A stretch of 64,000 nucleotides of DNA. Source: Catellatospora sp. TT07R-123 (GTDB lineage Bacteria; Actinomycetota; Actinomycetes; Mycobacteriales; Micromonosporaceae). Positions 8,328-17,384 of the stretch are shown piece by piece; the first letter of the stretch is position 1; each line of letters begins with the position of its first letter. The notes beneath the pieces were generated by a model, which was given only the letters and a program-made list of their open reading frames with translations, had not been told where the DNA came from and searched no databases. The stretch is from positions 1,550,001 to 1,614,000 of the forward strand of contig NZ_BNEM01000002.1 in NCBI RefSeq assembly GCF_018327705.1. Reading direction: 5' to 3'. Position numbers and translations under genes: made by a program.

Positions 8328-9566
8328 TCAATCTGCCACCGCGGCCGGACCGGCCACCGCGGGGCGGCCCGCCTCGACGGGCGGCGGCGCGGGCAGGAGC
8401 CGGCGCGACCGCCACACCGACCAGCCGGAGGCCAGCAGCGACAGGCCCGTGAACACGAACAGCAGCCGGTAGTCGACGATGGAGACGAGCCCGGCCCCGG
8501 CCGCGATCGCCGCCGCCGACGGCCCGCTGATCAGCGCGTCGACCCCGGCCGCGACGCGGCCCATCATCGCCGCGGGGGTGGACCGTTGCAGCAGCGTGTG
8601 GAAGCTCACCACCGTCACGGCCAGCCCGCATCCGAAGAAGACCATGCCGGGTATGGACAGCCACAGCTGCGGTATCACGAACGACAGCGACGCCGGGGTG
8701 AGCGCGAGCATGCCCAGCGCGACGGCCCTCACCTCGCCGAGGCGGCGGATCAGGCCGATGGCCAGCGCGCCGCCGAGCAGGCCGCCGATGCCCTGCACCG
8801 CCGACAGCACCCCGACGAACCCGGGCGGCCGGTGCAGGCCCTGGTCGACGTAGGCGAACACGAGGGTCTCGTTGAAGCCGAGCATGAAGATGCTGAACGC
8901 CATGCCCGTGGTGATCCGGCGCAGCACCGGGTGCGCGGCCACGTGCCGCAGCCCGGCACCGGCCTCGGTCAGCCAGTGCGGCGCGGAGGGTTCGGGGGCG
9001 GCCTCGCGGACCCGGATCACGGCCACGGCCAGGGCGGAGATCACGAACCCGGCGACGGTGACCGCGGCGACGGTCCAGCCGCCGACGGCGGTGTAGAGGG
9101 CGGCCCCGGCGACGGGCCCGCCCAGGCGCAGCGCCTGGCGGACCGTCTGCAGGGCGCCGTTGGCCTCGGCCAGCAGCTCGTCCGGGACGACGACCTTGAT
9201 CAGACCGGTGAGGGCGGCGCTGACGGCCAGGTAGGACAGGCCGTACAGGACGGCCACGAGGTAGATGATCCAGACGTCGGCGCGGTCGCGTACGGCGAAC
9301 AGCGGGGTGAGCGCGGCGGCGACGGTGAGATTGGCCCCGACCAGGAACGGCCGCCGCCGGAACCGGTCGACGAACCAGCCGACCAGCGGCGCGAGCAGGA
9401 TCGGCGCCACCACCGCGAATATGATCATTCCAGCCTGGCCGCTGGAGCCGGTGATGTCCTTGACCCAGATCGCCAGGGCCAGGACCAGGATCGACTCGGC
9501 GGCCATACTCGCGATCAGGCCGCAGAACAGCAGTCGGAAGTCGGCACGGCGCAGCACTTGGCGCAT
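8328..9566 (-). CDS. MFS transporter
   Basis: This 412-aa protein has about 12 hydrophobic segments. It shows the MFS cytoplasmic loop signature GWFVDRFRRRPFLVGA after the second segment and GEVRAVALG in the second half. This layout is typical of drug/metabolite:proton antiporters (MFS_3-like). GAGGAG lies six bases before the ATG at 9566. It is transcribed in the same direction as the flavin reductase and could export a product or toxic intermediate, but no substrate can be inferred. Confidence 0.82.
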   Translation of the reverse strand: MRQVLRRADFRLLFCGLIASMAAESILVLALAIWVKDITGSSGQAGMIIFAVVAPILLAPLVGWFVDRFRRRPFLVGANLTVAAALTPLFAVRDRADVWIIYLVAVLYGLSYLAVSAALTGLIKVVVPDELLAEANGALQTVRQALRLGGPVAGAALYTAVGGWTVAAVTVAGFVISALAVAVIRVREAAPEPSAPHWLTEAGAGLRHVAAHPVLRRITTGMAFSIFMLGFNETLVFAYVDQGLHRPPGFVGVLSAVQGIGGLLGGALAIGLIRRLGEVRAVALGMLALTPASLSFVIPQLWLSIPGMVFFGCGLAVTVVSFHTLLQRSTPAAMMGRVAAGVDALISGPSAAAIAAGAGLVSIVDYRLLFVFTGLSLLASGWSVWRSRRLLPAPPPVEAGRPAVAGPAAVAD

Positions 9567-9695
9567 CCGCGTCTCCTCACGTGCACGAGGCGGGCAGACA
9601 GCTTATCCCTTATCCGGGGAAATTGACGATCTTTCACTCACTTGTCCGCGCGTGCCGCGACACGCCCCATCACGGCGGCCGGGGACAATGGCGGT

Positions 9696-10418
9696 GTGGA
9701 TCAGGACAGGTTTGCCGGACGCGTCGCCGTGGTCACCGGCGCCAACCGGGGCATCGGGCGCGAAGTGGTGCGGCAGCTCGCGCAGGGCGGGGCGAGCGTG
9801 GTGCTCGGCTCGCGCGACCAGGCCCGCGGCGAGCAGGCGGCGGCCGAGCTGCGTGCCGAGCTGTCCGGCGGCGGTGAGATCGTCGCACTGCGGCTCGACG
9901 TCACCGACCCGGTGAACCTGCGGTCGGTCGCCGCCGCGGTCGGCGAGCGGTACGGGCGGCTCGACGTGCTGGTCAACAACGCCGCCGTCCTGTACGACAC
10001 CTGGCAGCGCACCGAGAACGCCGACCTGGACACGGTGCGCGAGGCGCTGGAGACCAACCTGCTCGGCGCGTGGCGCACCACGCAGGCGCTGCTGCCGCTG
10101 CTGCGCGCCGGCCGCCATCCGCGCATGGTCAACGTGTCCAGCGAGAGCGGGTCGCTGACGGGGATGGGCGGCGAGACCCCGGCGTACGGCGTGTCCAAGG
10201 CCGCGCTGAACGCGCTGACCCGCAAGCTCGCCGACGACCTGGCCGGCGGCGGCATCCTGGTCAACGCCGTCTGTCCGGGGTGGATCGCCACCGACATGGG
10301 CGGCCCCGGCGGCGGCCCAGTGGCCGACGGCGCCGCGAGCGTGCTGTGGGCGGTGGATCTGCCCGACCGCGGGCCGACCGGAGGCTTCTTCCGGCACGGC
10401 CGGCCCCTGCCGTGGTAA
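9696..10418 (+). CDS. Short-chain dehydrogenase/reductase
   Basis: This 240-aa classical SDR has the Rossmann glycine motif TGANRGIG at about residues 12-19, the NNAA motif near 88-91, the catalytic serine in NVSSESG, and YGVSK supplying catalytic Tyr and Lys. The C-terminal GGFFRHGRPLPW resembles plant and bacterial carbonyl-reductase-like SDRs, which use NADPH. The start is taken at GTG 9696, directly before the fold begins; the reading to 9642 would add a non-conserved 18-residue tail. The substrate is unknown. Confidence 0.82.
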   Translation: MDQDRFAGRVAVVTGANRGIGREVVRQLAQGGASVVLGSRDQARGEQAAAELRAELSGGGEIVALRLDVTDPVNLRSVAAAVGERYGRLDVLVNNAAVLYDTWQRTENADLDTVREALETNLLGAWRTTQALLPLLRAGRHPRMVNVSSESGSLTGMGGETPAYGVSKAALNALTRKLADDLAGGGILVNAVCPGWIATDMGGPGGGPVADGAASVLWAVDLPDRGPTGGFFRHGRPLPW

Positions 10419-10799
10419 CCGGACAATGCACCTGTAAAAGCCGCTAAAAGCACACATGACAATGTGTCGGATCGGTTACTGCACGACCGCATTAGAGCGC
10501 CGGAGGACACCGCCCAAAAGCGGCTTTCCGGATGTGCCGGGGCGCATCATTCTCCTCACCGTTCCGACCGGTATGGACGTCCGATGCCCATCGGTCTGAT
10601 CATCTGATTGTGTGCTGCTGGCGGCGGTGGTTGGGTGACACCGACATCGGCCACGGTCGGGCCTGGCGGCTCGGGCACGGGTCTGTGAATGGTCAGGAGT
10701 CCCGGCGGGGCGACTTCAACACGGCACTGCCGGGCTGACGGTCGGCGGGCGACTGCCATAGGTCAATGAACCAGTGGCCCACCAATCCAAAGGATCATC
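10419..10799. other. 380-bp non-coding stretch with small inverted repeats
   Basis: This gap is AT-richer than its surroundings. It holds a short hairpin (10452-10467, arms ACACAT/ATGTGT) and a 9-bp inverted repeat (10437-10445 with 10519-10527). These could form a 5' leader structure or the end of the SDR transcript. I recognise no riboswitch consensus and no convincing gene; the open frames here lack codon bias. Confidence 0.35.
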
Positions 10800-11762
10800 G
10801 TGTCAGTAGGCGACATTCTCGTCTGGACAGTGGCCGTAGTGCTGCTCGCGGCCGTGGCGTTCTTCGTCAAGGCCGTCTTCTTCGACAAGCGACCGCAGAA
10901 GTTCGCGTTCGCGCTCTCGATCCTGTCCATCCCGCTCTACCTGGTCTACTTCTCGGACCGCTGGCCCTGGGGCGAGCTGCCGATGCGCAAGGCCGTGCAG
11001 TGGCTGGACAACTTCGACAACGCCGACCCGAACTTCGGCTCGTCGGTGGCGCCCGCCTTCATCATCGGCGCCGTCCTGCTGACCCACCTGGTGGTGCTGC
11101 AGCGTGTCGCCGCCGGCCGCCGGCTGGAGCGCCTGCAGGACCCGATTGCGACGTTCTTCTCCAGCACCGTGCTCGCCGCGCTGGTCGGCGGCGTGCTGGT
11201 GTCGACGTTCCACTGGGGCTGGACCGGCTCGGTCATCGTCGCCGTCGTCTACACCCTGGTCTACCTGGGCGTGCTGGCCCTGCTCGCGGCGGTCATCGAG
11301 ATCCTGGTCGAGCTCGCCAAGCTGCTGGGCGTGTGGCTCAAGCGCCGCGCGTTCCTCATCGCGACCGGCATCACCCGCGGTTCCAGCTTCGTGTCGTCGC
11401 TGGCGGGCCGCCTGGGCCTGACCGACATGGCCGAGAAGATCCGCGCCAGGCGCGACGGCCAGGAGGCCATCTTCGTCGACGAGCAGGACTCCCAGGACAA
11501 GGAGCTGTACGCGGCCTTCCTGCGTGACCGCGCCTCCCAGCGCCGGATGGCGGGCCGCACCGAGGAGGAGATCGCCGCCGAGATCCAGGAGCTGACCGCG
11601 CCGGAGCTCATCGAGGGCGTGCCGGTCCCCGTCGAGGAGCCGGCCAAGAAGCCGAGCCGCTCGCGCCGCAACCCGGTCAACGCCGCCCCGGCCCAGGCCG
11701 AGGCCCCCGCCGCCGAGACCGTCCCGGCCGTCACCGCCGAGAGCACCTCCGCCGACGCGTGA
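10800..11762 (+). CDS. Multi-pass membrane protein of unknown function
   Basis: This 320-aa protein is not recognised. It begins with a membrane segment (ILVWTVAVVLLAAVAFFVKAV), followed by further hydrophobic stretches near 35-50, 80-100, 118-135 and 140-165. A cytoplasmic-looking C-terminal half follows, rich in charged residues (GRTEEEIAAEIQEL), and a low-complexity Pro/Ala/Glu tail. It may be a membrane anchor or scaffold. AAAGGAT lies six bases before the GTG start. It is monocistronic: a long leader lies upstream and a strong hairpin downstream. Confidence 0.7.
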   Translation: MSVGDILVWTVAVVLLAAVAFFVKAVFFDKRPQKFAFALSILSIPLYLVYFSDRWPWGELPMRKAVQWLDNFDNADPNFGSSVAPAFIIGAVLLTHLVVLQRVAAGRRLERLQDPIATFFSSTVLAALVGGVLVSTFHWGWTGSVIVAVVYTLVYLGVLALLAAVIEILVELAKLLGVWLKRRAFLIATGITRGSSFVSSLAGRLGLTDMAEKIRARRDGQEAIFVDEQDSQDKELYAAFLRDRASQRRMAGRTEEEIAAEIQELTAPELIEGVPVPVEEPAKKPSRSRRNPVNAAPAQAEAPAAETVPAVTAESTSADA

Positions 11763-11780
11763 CCCTCGCGGCCTGAAGTC

Positions 11781-11829
11781 AGGAAGGGCACCTTCTCCAT
11801 CGGATTCCGATGGAGAAGGTGCCCTTCCT
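11781..11829. terminator. Perfect 24-bp hairpin between convergent genes
   Basis: Arms 11781-11804 and 11806-11829 are exact reverse complements around a single base. It begins 18 bp past the membrane-protein stop and ends 7 bp before the stop of the convergent amine oxidase gene, so it should terminate both transcripts. The symmetry creates spurious MEKVPFL starts on both strands. Confidence 0.85.
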
Positions 11830-11836
11830 TCGTCTT

Positions 11837-13192
11837 TCAGCTGAGGGCGGTGTGCGCCTCGGCCGCGGCGCGCTCGCCGGAGGCGATCGCCCCGTCGACG
11901 TAGCCGCACCACCGCTCGGCGGTCTCGGTCCCCGCCCAGTGCACCCGCCCGACCGGCTCCCGCAGCGCCGCCCCCACCTGCGTCCACGCTCCCGGTGGCA
12001 GGTGCGCCCCGTAGCAGCCGCGGGTCCACTCCTCGGCGTTCCAGTCGCGTTCCAGGAACGCCACCGGCTCCAGCGCTCGCGGCCCGACGAAACGGGTCAG
12101 CGACTGGAGCACCTCCGCCCGCCGCTGCTCAGCGCTGACCTCACCCAGCCGCAGCGACTCGGGGCCGTCCAGGAAGGCCAGCAGGATGCCGGGTCCGCCG
12201 GCACCGGCCGGGCTGGCGTCGAACGCGACCTTCACCGGCCCCCGGTCGCTGGCGGCCTCGGCGGACAGGCCGTCGGCACGCCAGAACGGGCTGTCGTAGA
12301 CGGCGTGGCACTTGATGATGCCGCCGTGCGGGGCACGCTGGGTGAGCTGGTCGCGGCGCGCGGGCAGGGCCGGGGTGTACGCGATCCGCCCCGCCAGCGT
12401 CGGCGGCACCGCCACGATCACCCGCCGGGCGCTCAGCTCACCGGTGGGGGTCTGGACCCGTACCCCCGTCTCGTCCTGGCTGATCGCGCGCACCGGCGTG
12501 CCCAGCCGGACCCGGTCGCCCAGGTGCGCCGTCAGGCGCACGGCCAGGGTGCCCAGGCCCTCGACCACCCGGTCCTGCTGCGCGCCGCCGACGGTGCTGA
12601 TCAGGGTCTCCAGGCTGGTGCCGCTGGCGCAGTAGAAGAGCGCGTGCAGCAGCGACAGGTTCGCCGGGACGGTGGCGAACACGGCCTCGCACGCGGTGCG
12701 GAAGAAGTCGCGGCCGCGCTCGGTGAAGCAGGTGCGCCGCAGCCAGGTCTCGAACGTCTGGCTGTCCAGGTCGGCCGCGCGCGGGGTGCGCCACGGCTGC
12801 GCCAGGTCCACGGTCCTGGCCAGGCGGTCGAACCGGAACTGGGTCTGCCCGACGTCGAGCAGCGTCAGCGGGTCGAGCTTCGGGATGCGGCCGGTGTAGC
12901 GGCGCGCCTTGCCCCGGAACACGACCAGTGCGCTGCCGCCGGTCGACTGCGGTTGGGTGGCCAGCCCGAACCGGGACAGCTCCTTGTACAGCAGGTCCTG
13001 GCCCGGCCCCACCCACTGCCCGCCCTGGTCCACCACGTACGGCGGGAAGCCCGGGACGTCGGCGGTCAGGGTGCGGCCGCCGACGCGGTCGCGCGCCTCC
13101 AGCACGAGCACGCTGCGGCCCTGGGCCACGAGCCGGTCGGCGGCGGTCAACCCGGCGACCCCGGCCCCGACCACGATCACATCTGCGTCCAT
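11837..13192 (-). CDS. Flavin monoamine oxidase family protein
   Basis: This 451-aa FAD enzyme resembles monoamine oxidase. It has the N-terminal dinucleotide motif VIVVGAGVAGLTAADRL, the ARDRVGGRT motif, and the C-terminal GTETAERWCGYVDGAIASGERAA. RGCYGAHLPPGAWTQ aligns with the segment of MAO-B that carries the cysteine covalently attached to FAD, so a covalent flavin is likely. The enzyme would oxidise primary or polyamines to aldehyde, ammonia and H2O2; the substrate is unknown. The ATG at 13192 lies directly before the Rossmann strand; the extension to 13411 runs over the divergent RDD gene and is rejected. Confidence 0.87.
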   Translation of the reverse strand: MDADVIVVGAGVAGLTAADRLVAQGRSVLVLEARDRVGGRTLTADVPGFPPYVVDQGGQWVGPGQDLLYKELSRFGLATQPQSTGGSALVVFRGKARRYTGRIPKLDPLTLLDVGQTQFRFDRLARTVDLAQPWRTPRAADLDSQTFETWLRRTCFTERGRDFFRTACEAVFATVPANLSLLHALFYCASGTSLETLISTVGGAQQDRVVEGLGTLAVRLTAHLGDRVRLGTPVRAISQDETGVRVQTPTGELSARRVIVAVPPTLAGRIAYTPALPARRDQLTQRAPHGGIIKCHAVYDSPFWRADGLSAEAASDRGPVKVAFDASPAGAGGPGILLAFLDGPESLRLGEVSAEQRRAEVLQSLTRFVGPRALEPVAFLERDWNAEEWTRGCYGAHLPPGAWTQVGAALREPVGRVHWAGTETAERWCGYVDGAIASGERAAAEAHTALS

Positions 13193-13237
13193 GGTGGGGG
13201 ATGGTATGCGAGTGATTCTCGCTATAGGGTCCCCCGC

Positions 13238-13651
13238 ATGATCGATACCGCTGGCCACCCGGCCGACCCCGCGGCCGCCGGACCGCTGCTCGCCGAACCA
13301 CAGCTCGCCGGGCTCGGCCGACGGCTGGCCGGGTTCGGGCTGGAGCTGCTGCTGTGCGCGGCGACCCTGGTCGTCGGCTGGCTGGCCTGGTCGGTGTACG
13401 AGTGGCGCCACGGCCGCACCCCCGCCAAGCGGCTGCTCGGCCTGCGCGTCGTCGACGCGGTGTCGGCCGAGCCCGCGGGACTGCGCACGATGGCGCTGCG
13501 CCAGGGCGTGTACGCGATCGGCGTGGTCGGCCTGTTCGGCGCGGCCACCCTGGGCCTGGGCTGGATCCTCGCGGCGCTGTTCGCGTTCTCGCCCACCCGG
13601 CAGGCGATGTGGGACCGGCTCGCCTTCACCACCGTGGTCCGGTCGCGGTGA
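13238..13651 (+). CDS. RDD family membrane protein
   Basis: This 137-aa protein has two or three membrane segments. It matches the RDD family: the first helix opens with GRRLAGFGLELLL, GRTPAKRLLGLRVVDA is the usual conserved loop, and WDRLAFTTVV ends the protein. RDD proteins are poorly characterised; some affect Na+ or drug sensitivity. Only 45 bp separate its start from the divergent amine oxidase, and that gap holds a small inverted repeat (GCGAG-TGATT-CTCGC, 13208-13222). Its stop overlaps the GTG of the next gene (GTGA), so the two are probably co-translated. Confidence 0.78.
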   Translation: MIDTAGHPADPAAAGPLLAEPQLAGLGRRLAGFGLELLLCAATLVVGWLAWSVYEWRHGRTPAKRLLGLRVVDAVSAEPAGLRTMALRQGVYAIGVVGLFGAATLGLGWILAALFAFSPTRQAMWDRLAFTTVVRSR

Positions 13652-15192
13652 CCGCCCGGCTGAGCGCGCCGCTGGGCCGGGGCGCCCGGCTGGCGCGGCT
13701 GCTCGCGCTGCTGGTCGTGGTGCCGTGGACCCTGGTCGCGCTGAGCAGCCAGCTCCCCGGGGCCTTGTCCGCGGCGGCCGGTTCCGACGGCGGCCCGGAC
13801 CATCCGGACGCCGCCGCCTGCGCCGGCTACCGTGCCGCCAACCGGGCGCCGGTGACCGGCCACGACGACCCGAACGCCCGGCTGCGCGCCTTCGCGATCG
13901 GCTACCACCTCGACCTCGGGCACGCGGAGAGCTATGCGTCGTGGCGGACCGCGATGCGGTGCCTGATGGAGGAGTCGGTGGTGCCGCACCTCAGGCCCGG
14001 TGTACCCACCCTGGTGGTGTTCCCGGAGGACATCGGGCTGCCCACGGTCGGCATCGGCCCGCGCGGTGCCGGGGTGCGGGCGCAGTCGCGCGGCCCGGCG
14101 CGGGCCGCCTCCGATGCGGTGCCCCTGGGCATGGCCGGGGCGCTGGCGCAGCTCAACGTCGCGTACGCACCGCAGATCGCGGCTTACCAGGCGCGCTTCG
14201 GCGGGGTGGATCCGCGCAAGCAGGTGCTGCTCGCCGCGACCGACACTTTCGTACGCGCCTTCAGCCGCACCTTCTCCGAGATCGCCCGCGACTACGGCGT
14301 GTACGTCGTGGCCAGCAACAACCAGGCGCGCTACCGGGTCAGCCACGACCCCGCCGAGGTCGCCCTGTTCGCCGACCCGGCCTACCGCACGACCGGGACG
14401 GCGTACGTGGCCACCGAGGCACGCGTGCCCAACGCGACGTTCCTGTGGGGTCCCGACGAGGTGCGGCCCGACGCGCCCGACTTCGAGCGCAACCTGCTGT
14501 TCCGCAACGAGAAGGTGCCGCTGACCCCGCTGGAGCTGGACCTGCTCGGCCTCGATGAGGGCCCTTCGGCGGGTGCGGCCGGGCGGGCCAACGCGAGCGG
14601 CGTCGACGTCGCCGGGTTCCGGGTCGGGTTCGCCACCTCGCTGCCCGCGTTCGCCTATGGCTACCCGTTCGGGCAGCGCCCGGCCGGGTTCGACCCGTGT
14701 GCGGATCTGCTCGTGTCGTACGCGGCCTGCCTGGACGCGCAGGGCGTGGACCTGATGGTGCAGGCCGACGCCAACCCGGGCCGCTGGGCCACGGCGGCGC
14801 AGAGCGGCGGCTGGCAGCCCCTGGAGTGGATGGGCTCCACCTGGCGGGCGGTGGCCGACCCGACGGTCGGATTCCGCTACAACGTCACCCCCATGATGAC
14901 CGGCAACCTGTTCGACCTGGTCTTCGACGGCCAGAGCGCGATCACCGGCCGGGGCGCGGCCGGACCCGGCCGCCGCTACGTCGGCACGGGCGAGCGCGCC
15001 GCGACGGACCCGGCCGACTACCAGGTGTACGCCGGGGACAAGCCGGAGTTCCTGGCCATGTCGCCGTGGTCGGCACCGGACGCCGCCCGCGACGCGCTCG
15101 CGGCCGCCGCCGCCCGGCTCGCGCCGGGCTCGGGCACTGCGCAGGAGGACGGATACACCGAGTCGGTCGTCTACGCCGACCTGGTGCGCTGA
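13648..15192 (+). CDS. Membrane-anchored nitrilase-fold (C-N hydrolase-like) protein lacking the usual cysteine
   Basis: This 514-aa protein starts with one membrane segment (residues 16-35), then a carbon-nitrogen hydrolase-like domain. Glu127 in VVFPEDIG matches the catalytic Glu of nitrilases, and Lys289 in NEKVPLTP matches the catalytic Lys. In the strand where the nucleophilic Cys should lie (FRVGFATSLPAFAYG, 325-338) there is Thr330-Ser331 and no cysteine. It may therefore be catalytically altered or inactive; my alignment is by eye. The following VDLMVQADANPGRW is also nitrilase-like. It is coupled to the RDD gene by a 4-bp overlap, suggesting joint work at the membrane. Confidence 0.7.
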   Translation: MTARLSAPLGRGARLARLLALLVVVPWTLVALSSQLPGALSAAAGSDGGPDHPDAAACAGYRAANRAPVTGHDDPNARLRAFAIGYHLDLGHAESYASWRTAMRCLMEESVVPHLRPGVPTLVVFPEDIGLPTVGIGPRGAGVRAQSRGPARAASDAVPLGMAGALAQLNVAYAPQIAAYQARFGGVDPRKQVLLAATDTFVRAFSRTFSEIARDYGVYVVASNNQARYRVSHDPAEVALFADPAYRTTGTAYVATEARVPNATFLWGPDEVRPDAPDFERNLLFRNEKVPLTPLELDLLGLDEGPSAGAAGRANASGVDVAGFRVGFATSLPAFAYGYPFGQRPAGFDPCADLLVSYAACLDAQGVDLMVQADANPGRWATAAQSGGWQPLEWMGSTWRAVADPTVGFRYNVTPMMTGNLFDLVFDGQSAITGRGAAGPGRRYVGTGERAATDPADYQVYAGDKPEFLAMSPWSAPDAARDALAAAAARLAPGSGTAQEDGYTESVVYADLVR

Positions 15193-15202
15193 TCAGGTCG
15201 CG

Positions 15203-15742
15203 TCAGGTCGCGTCGCCGGCCTGCGGGAAGGTCCAGATGGTCTGGCCGAACCGGGCGCCCTTGGCGAAACCGAGGGCGCGCACCGGGTCCACCCGGAACA
15301 CCAGGGCTCGGCCGCCGACGTGGTGGAACGCCTCGTCGCGCACCTCGTAGCGCCAGTCGGGGCCGTATTTGAACTCGTACACCAGCGCCACCCGGCACAG
15401 CTCGGCGGTGTCGCGCACCCGCCGGGCCTCGCCCTCGACGACCAGGTCCACGCCCTCGTCGAGGGCGTTGGTGCCGGTGGTGAGCACGCAGTGCGGGTTG
15501 TCGGCCAGGTTGCGGGCCTTGCGCTCGGTCGCGCCGGTGCAGAAGTAGAGCGCCTCCTCCGACCAGACCGCCAGCAGCGGGGTGACGTGGGGGCGGCCGT
15601 CGGGGCGTACGGTCGACAGCCAGAACACCGGCGCGTCCACCAGGCGCACCCGGGCCTGCGCCCACGGCACCGGTTCGGCCCCGCCCCCGCTGTAGCGCGG
15701 GTCGAGCACTGCGGTCGGTTCGTGCTGGACGAGGTGTCCCAT
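15203..15742 (-). CDS. Pyridoxamine 5'-phosphate oxidase-like split-barrel protein
   Basis: This 179-aa protein belongs to the PPOX/FMN-binding split-barrel superfamily, which in actinomycetes includes many F420-dependent enzymes. It opens with a typical segment (APVFWLSTVRPDGRPHVTPLLAVW), followed by LYFCTGATERKARNLADNPHCVLTTG. WSEEALYF and VFRVDPVRALGFAK fit the family's final strands. Its cofactor (FMN or F420) and substrate cannot be told. GGAGGG lies four bases before the ATG. Confidence 0.8.
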   Translation of the reverse strand: MGHLVQHEPTAVLDPRYSGGGAEPVPWAQARVRLVDAPVFWLSTVRPDGRPHVTPLLAVWSEEALYFCTGATERKARNLADNPHCVLTTGTNALDEGVDLVVEGEARRVRDTAELCRVALVYEFKYGPDWRYEVRDEAFHHVGGRALVFRVDPVRALGFAKGARFGQTIWTFPQAGDAT

Positions 15743-15830
15743 CGCGCCCTCCGATCGTCGGCGCTGTGGCCATTGCCCGGCGCGGCCGCCGCTAAACCTC
15801 GGCCAGGACGCGGGCCGGGTTCGACCAGGC

Positions 15831-16784
15831 TCAGCCTGCCAGCAGGAGGCGGCGCTCCCGCTCGGCGCCGTCGAGGGCGGCGGTCGCGTCGGCCAGGCGC
15901 TGGTTGAGCGTACGGCGCAGACCCGAGACCCGCTGGGTCGAGCGCTCGACGTTGGCGATGGCCGTCTTGATCCGGTCGCGGACGGCCAGGTCCGTGAAGA
16001 TGTTGTCGAACCACACGTCGGCGAACCGGGTGAAGTCCGCCAGTGCCAGCTCCGGCAGGGTCAGGTCCATGCCGCGCACGTCGGCGAGCTCGTTACGCAG
16101 CACCGCGATGTGCCGGTCGGCGAGCGCCGCGGCCGCCGCCGCCTCGTCCATCCGCTCGTGCTTCATCGAGCTGCTGAAGGCACCGCCGCCGAAGAAGGTG
16201 TCGTAGCGGGACCAGTCGTCGGCCTTGCTCAGCAGCAGCGCGACCTGGTCGAGGCTGTCGGCGGCCCGGACGGCCGCGGCGACGGCCTCCCGCAGCTCCT
16301 TGGCCTCGGCCGTCAGGCAGCCGCGCCGTTCGGCCAGCTCCAGCAGGCGCGCGGCGCGCGGGTCGCCGACCGCGGCGAGGTGCTGCTCCTTCTCGGCGAG
16401 CACGGCGGCGTGGTCGGCCTCGGCGGTGCGCAGCGACGCCAGCTTGGCCTTGGCGGCGGCGAGCTCGTCGGCGACCACCCGCAGCCGCTCCCTCGCCTCG
16501 GCCACCCGGTAGGCGGCGGCCTGCTCCTCGGCACGCTCGCGCGCCAGCGCGTCGTCGCGCGAGCCGCGCAGCGCCGCCAGGATGCGGGTCAGCGACAGGC
16601 CTTCCAACTTCGCGACATCGTCGGCTTCGATAGCGTGCCGGCCGGTGGCGAACCGCACATGCTCCTGAACATCGTTGACGCGACCACGCAGTTCGGCGCA
16701 GCGCACGGTGACCATCTGATGCTCGCGCACGGCCTCGGCGGCCACGGCCAGCCTCGCTTCAATATCATCCGACATGCCGGACAT
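15831..16784 (-). CDS. Coiled-coil protein of unknown function
   Basis: This roughly 317-aa protein is almost wholly helical with strong coiled-coil heptads between residues 60 and 180 and again at the C-terminus. A conserved non-coil patch (DDWSRYDTFFGGGAFSSSMKH) sits near residue 200. It resembles a motif I have seen in uncharacterised coiled-coil proteins of Gram-positive bacteria. No transmembrane segment is visible. Several ATGs are possible (16784, 16775); neither has a strong ribosome site. It lies 47 bp downstream of the XRE regulator stop on the same strand, a likely operon. Confidence 0.6.
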   Translation of the reverse strand: MSGMSDDIEARLAVAAEAVREHQMVTVRCAELRGRVNDVQEHVRFATGRHAIEADDVAKLEGLSLTRILAALRGSRDDALARERAEEQAAAYRVAEARERLRVVADELAAAKAKLASLRTAEADHAAVLAEKEQHLAAVGDPRAARLLELAERRGCLTAEAKELREAVAAAVRAADSLDQVALLLSKADDWSRYDTFFGGGAFSSSMKHERMDEAAAAAALADRHIAVLRNELADVRGMDLTLPELALADFTRFADVWFDNIFTDLAVRDRIKTAIANVERSTQRVSGLRRTLNQRLADATAALDGAERERRLLLAG

Positions 16785-16831
16785 TGGAGCACGCCCTCGC
16801 AAGCCGCCTCACCTGTGATCGGGCCCGGCCG

Positions 16832-17242
16832 TCAGTCGGTGTCGGGCAGACCCTCCAGGCGGCGGAGACGCTCGATGATCTCGGCGGTGAGGTCGAGGCT
16901 GGCCGCCGACAGCCCGGACATGCGGTGGGCCAGACGGCGTACGCGGGAGTCGCGCAGCGCGCCGAGCAGGCGCAGCTCCTTGTCGACGGCGGCGGCCCGG
17001 TCCGGGTCGAGGAAGTAGCCGACGTCGACGCCGAAGTGGGCCGCGATGCGGCCGACCAGCTCGTGGCCGGGATTGGTGCGCTTGCCGGTGCGCAGCATCC
17101 CGATGTACTGCGCGGACACCTCGGTCGCCTGGGCCACCATCTCGTCGGTCTGGCGCACGCCGCCCGGTTGGATCGTCTCCAGCAGTCGGTTGTACCGCTC
17201 GGCGAAGGGCGGGAGCGCCGGCGGTGCGCTGGGAAGAGGCAT
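16832..17242 (-). CDS. XRE-family HTH regulator (EspR-like)
   Basis: This 136-aa protein has an N-terminal helix-turn-helix. The segment PFAERYNRLLETIQPGG, followed by TDEMVAQATEVSAQYIGMLRTGKRTNP and HFGVDVGYFLD, closely matches the Xre/EspR type in which the HTH spans about 70 residues and a short C-terminal helix dimerises. EspR regulates secretion and cell-wall genes in mycobacteria. GGAAGGG eight bases upstream favours the ATG at 17242; longer frames to 17326 are possible. It precedes the coiled-coil gene and may regulate it. Confidence 0.72.
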   Translation of the reverse strand: MPLPSAPPALPPFAERYNRLLETIQPGGVRQTDEMVAQATEVSAQYIGMLRTGKRTNPGHELVGRIAAHFGVDVGYFLDPDRAAAVDKELRLLGALRDSRVRRLAHRMSGLSAASLDLTAEIIERLRRLEGLPDTD

Positions 17243-17384
17243 GCGTTCGGCCCTTCCGGGGTCGTGCCGCGTCTCATCGAGCGGACGGGGATACCGCATC
17301 GTGGATCCTCCACTGCGCATAATCATCGAACAAGCCCGATGCCTTCGGCAAGCCTGTCCCCGTGCCCCGTGCCCCGCTAGCCGG

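Noticed and set aside
10532..10738. 68-residue ORF in the gap
   Set aside because: No ribosome site and no codon bias; more likely leader RNA.
10419..10799. Cyclic di-AMP or other riboswitch
   Set aside because: Small inverted repeats exist, but I could not match the consensus of any class; a covariance search would be needed.
11261..11829. ORFs on both strands starting MEKVPFL at the 11.8 kb hairpin
   Set aside because: The identical starts result from the perfect palindrome; the frames continue as antisense of real genes.
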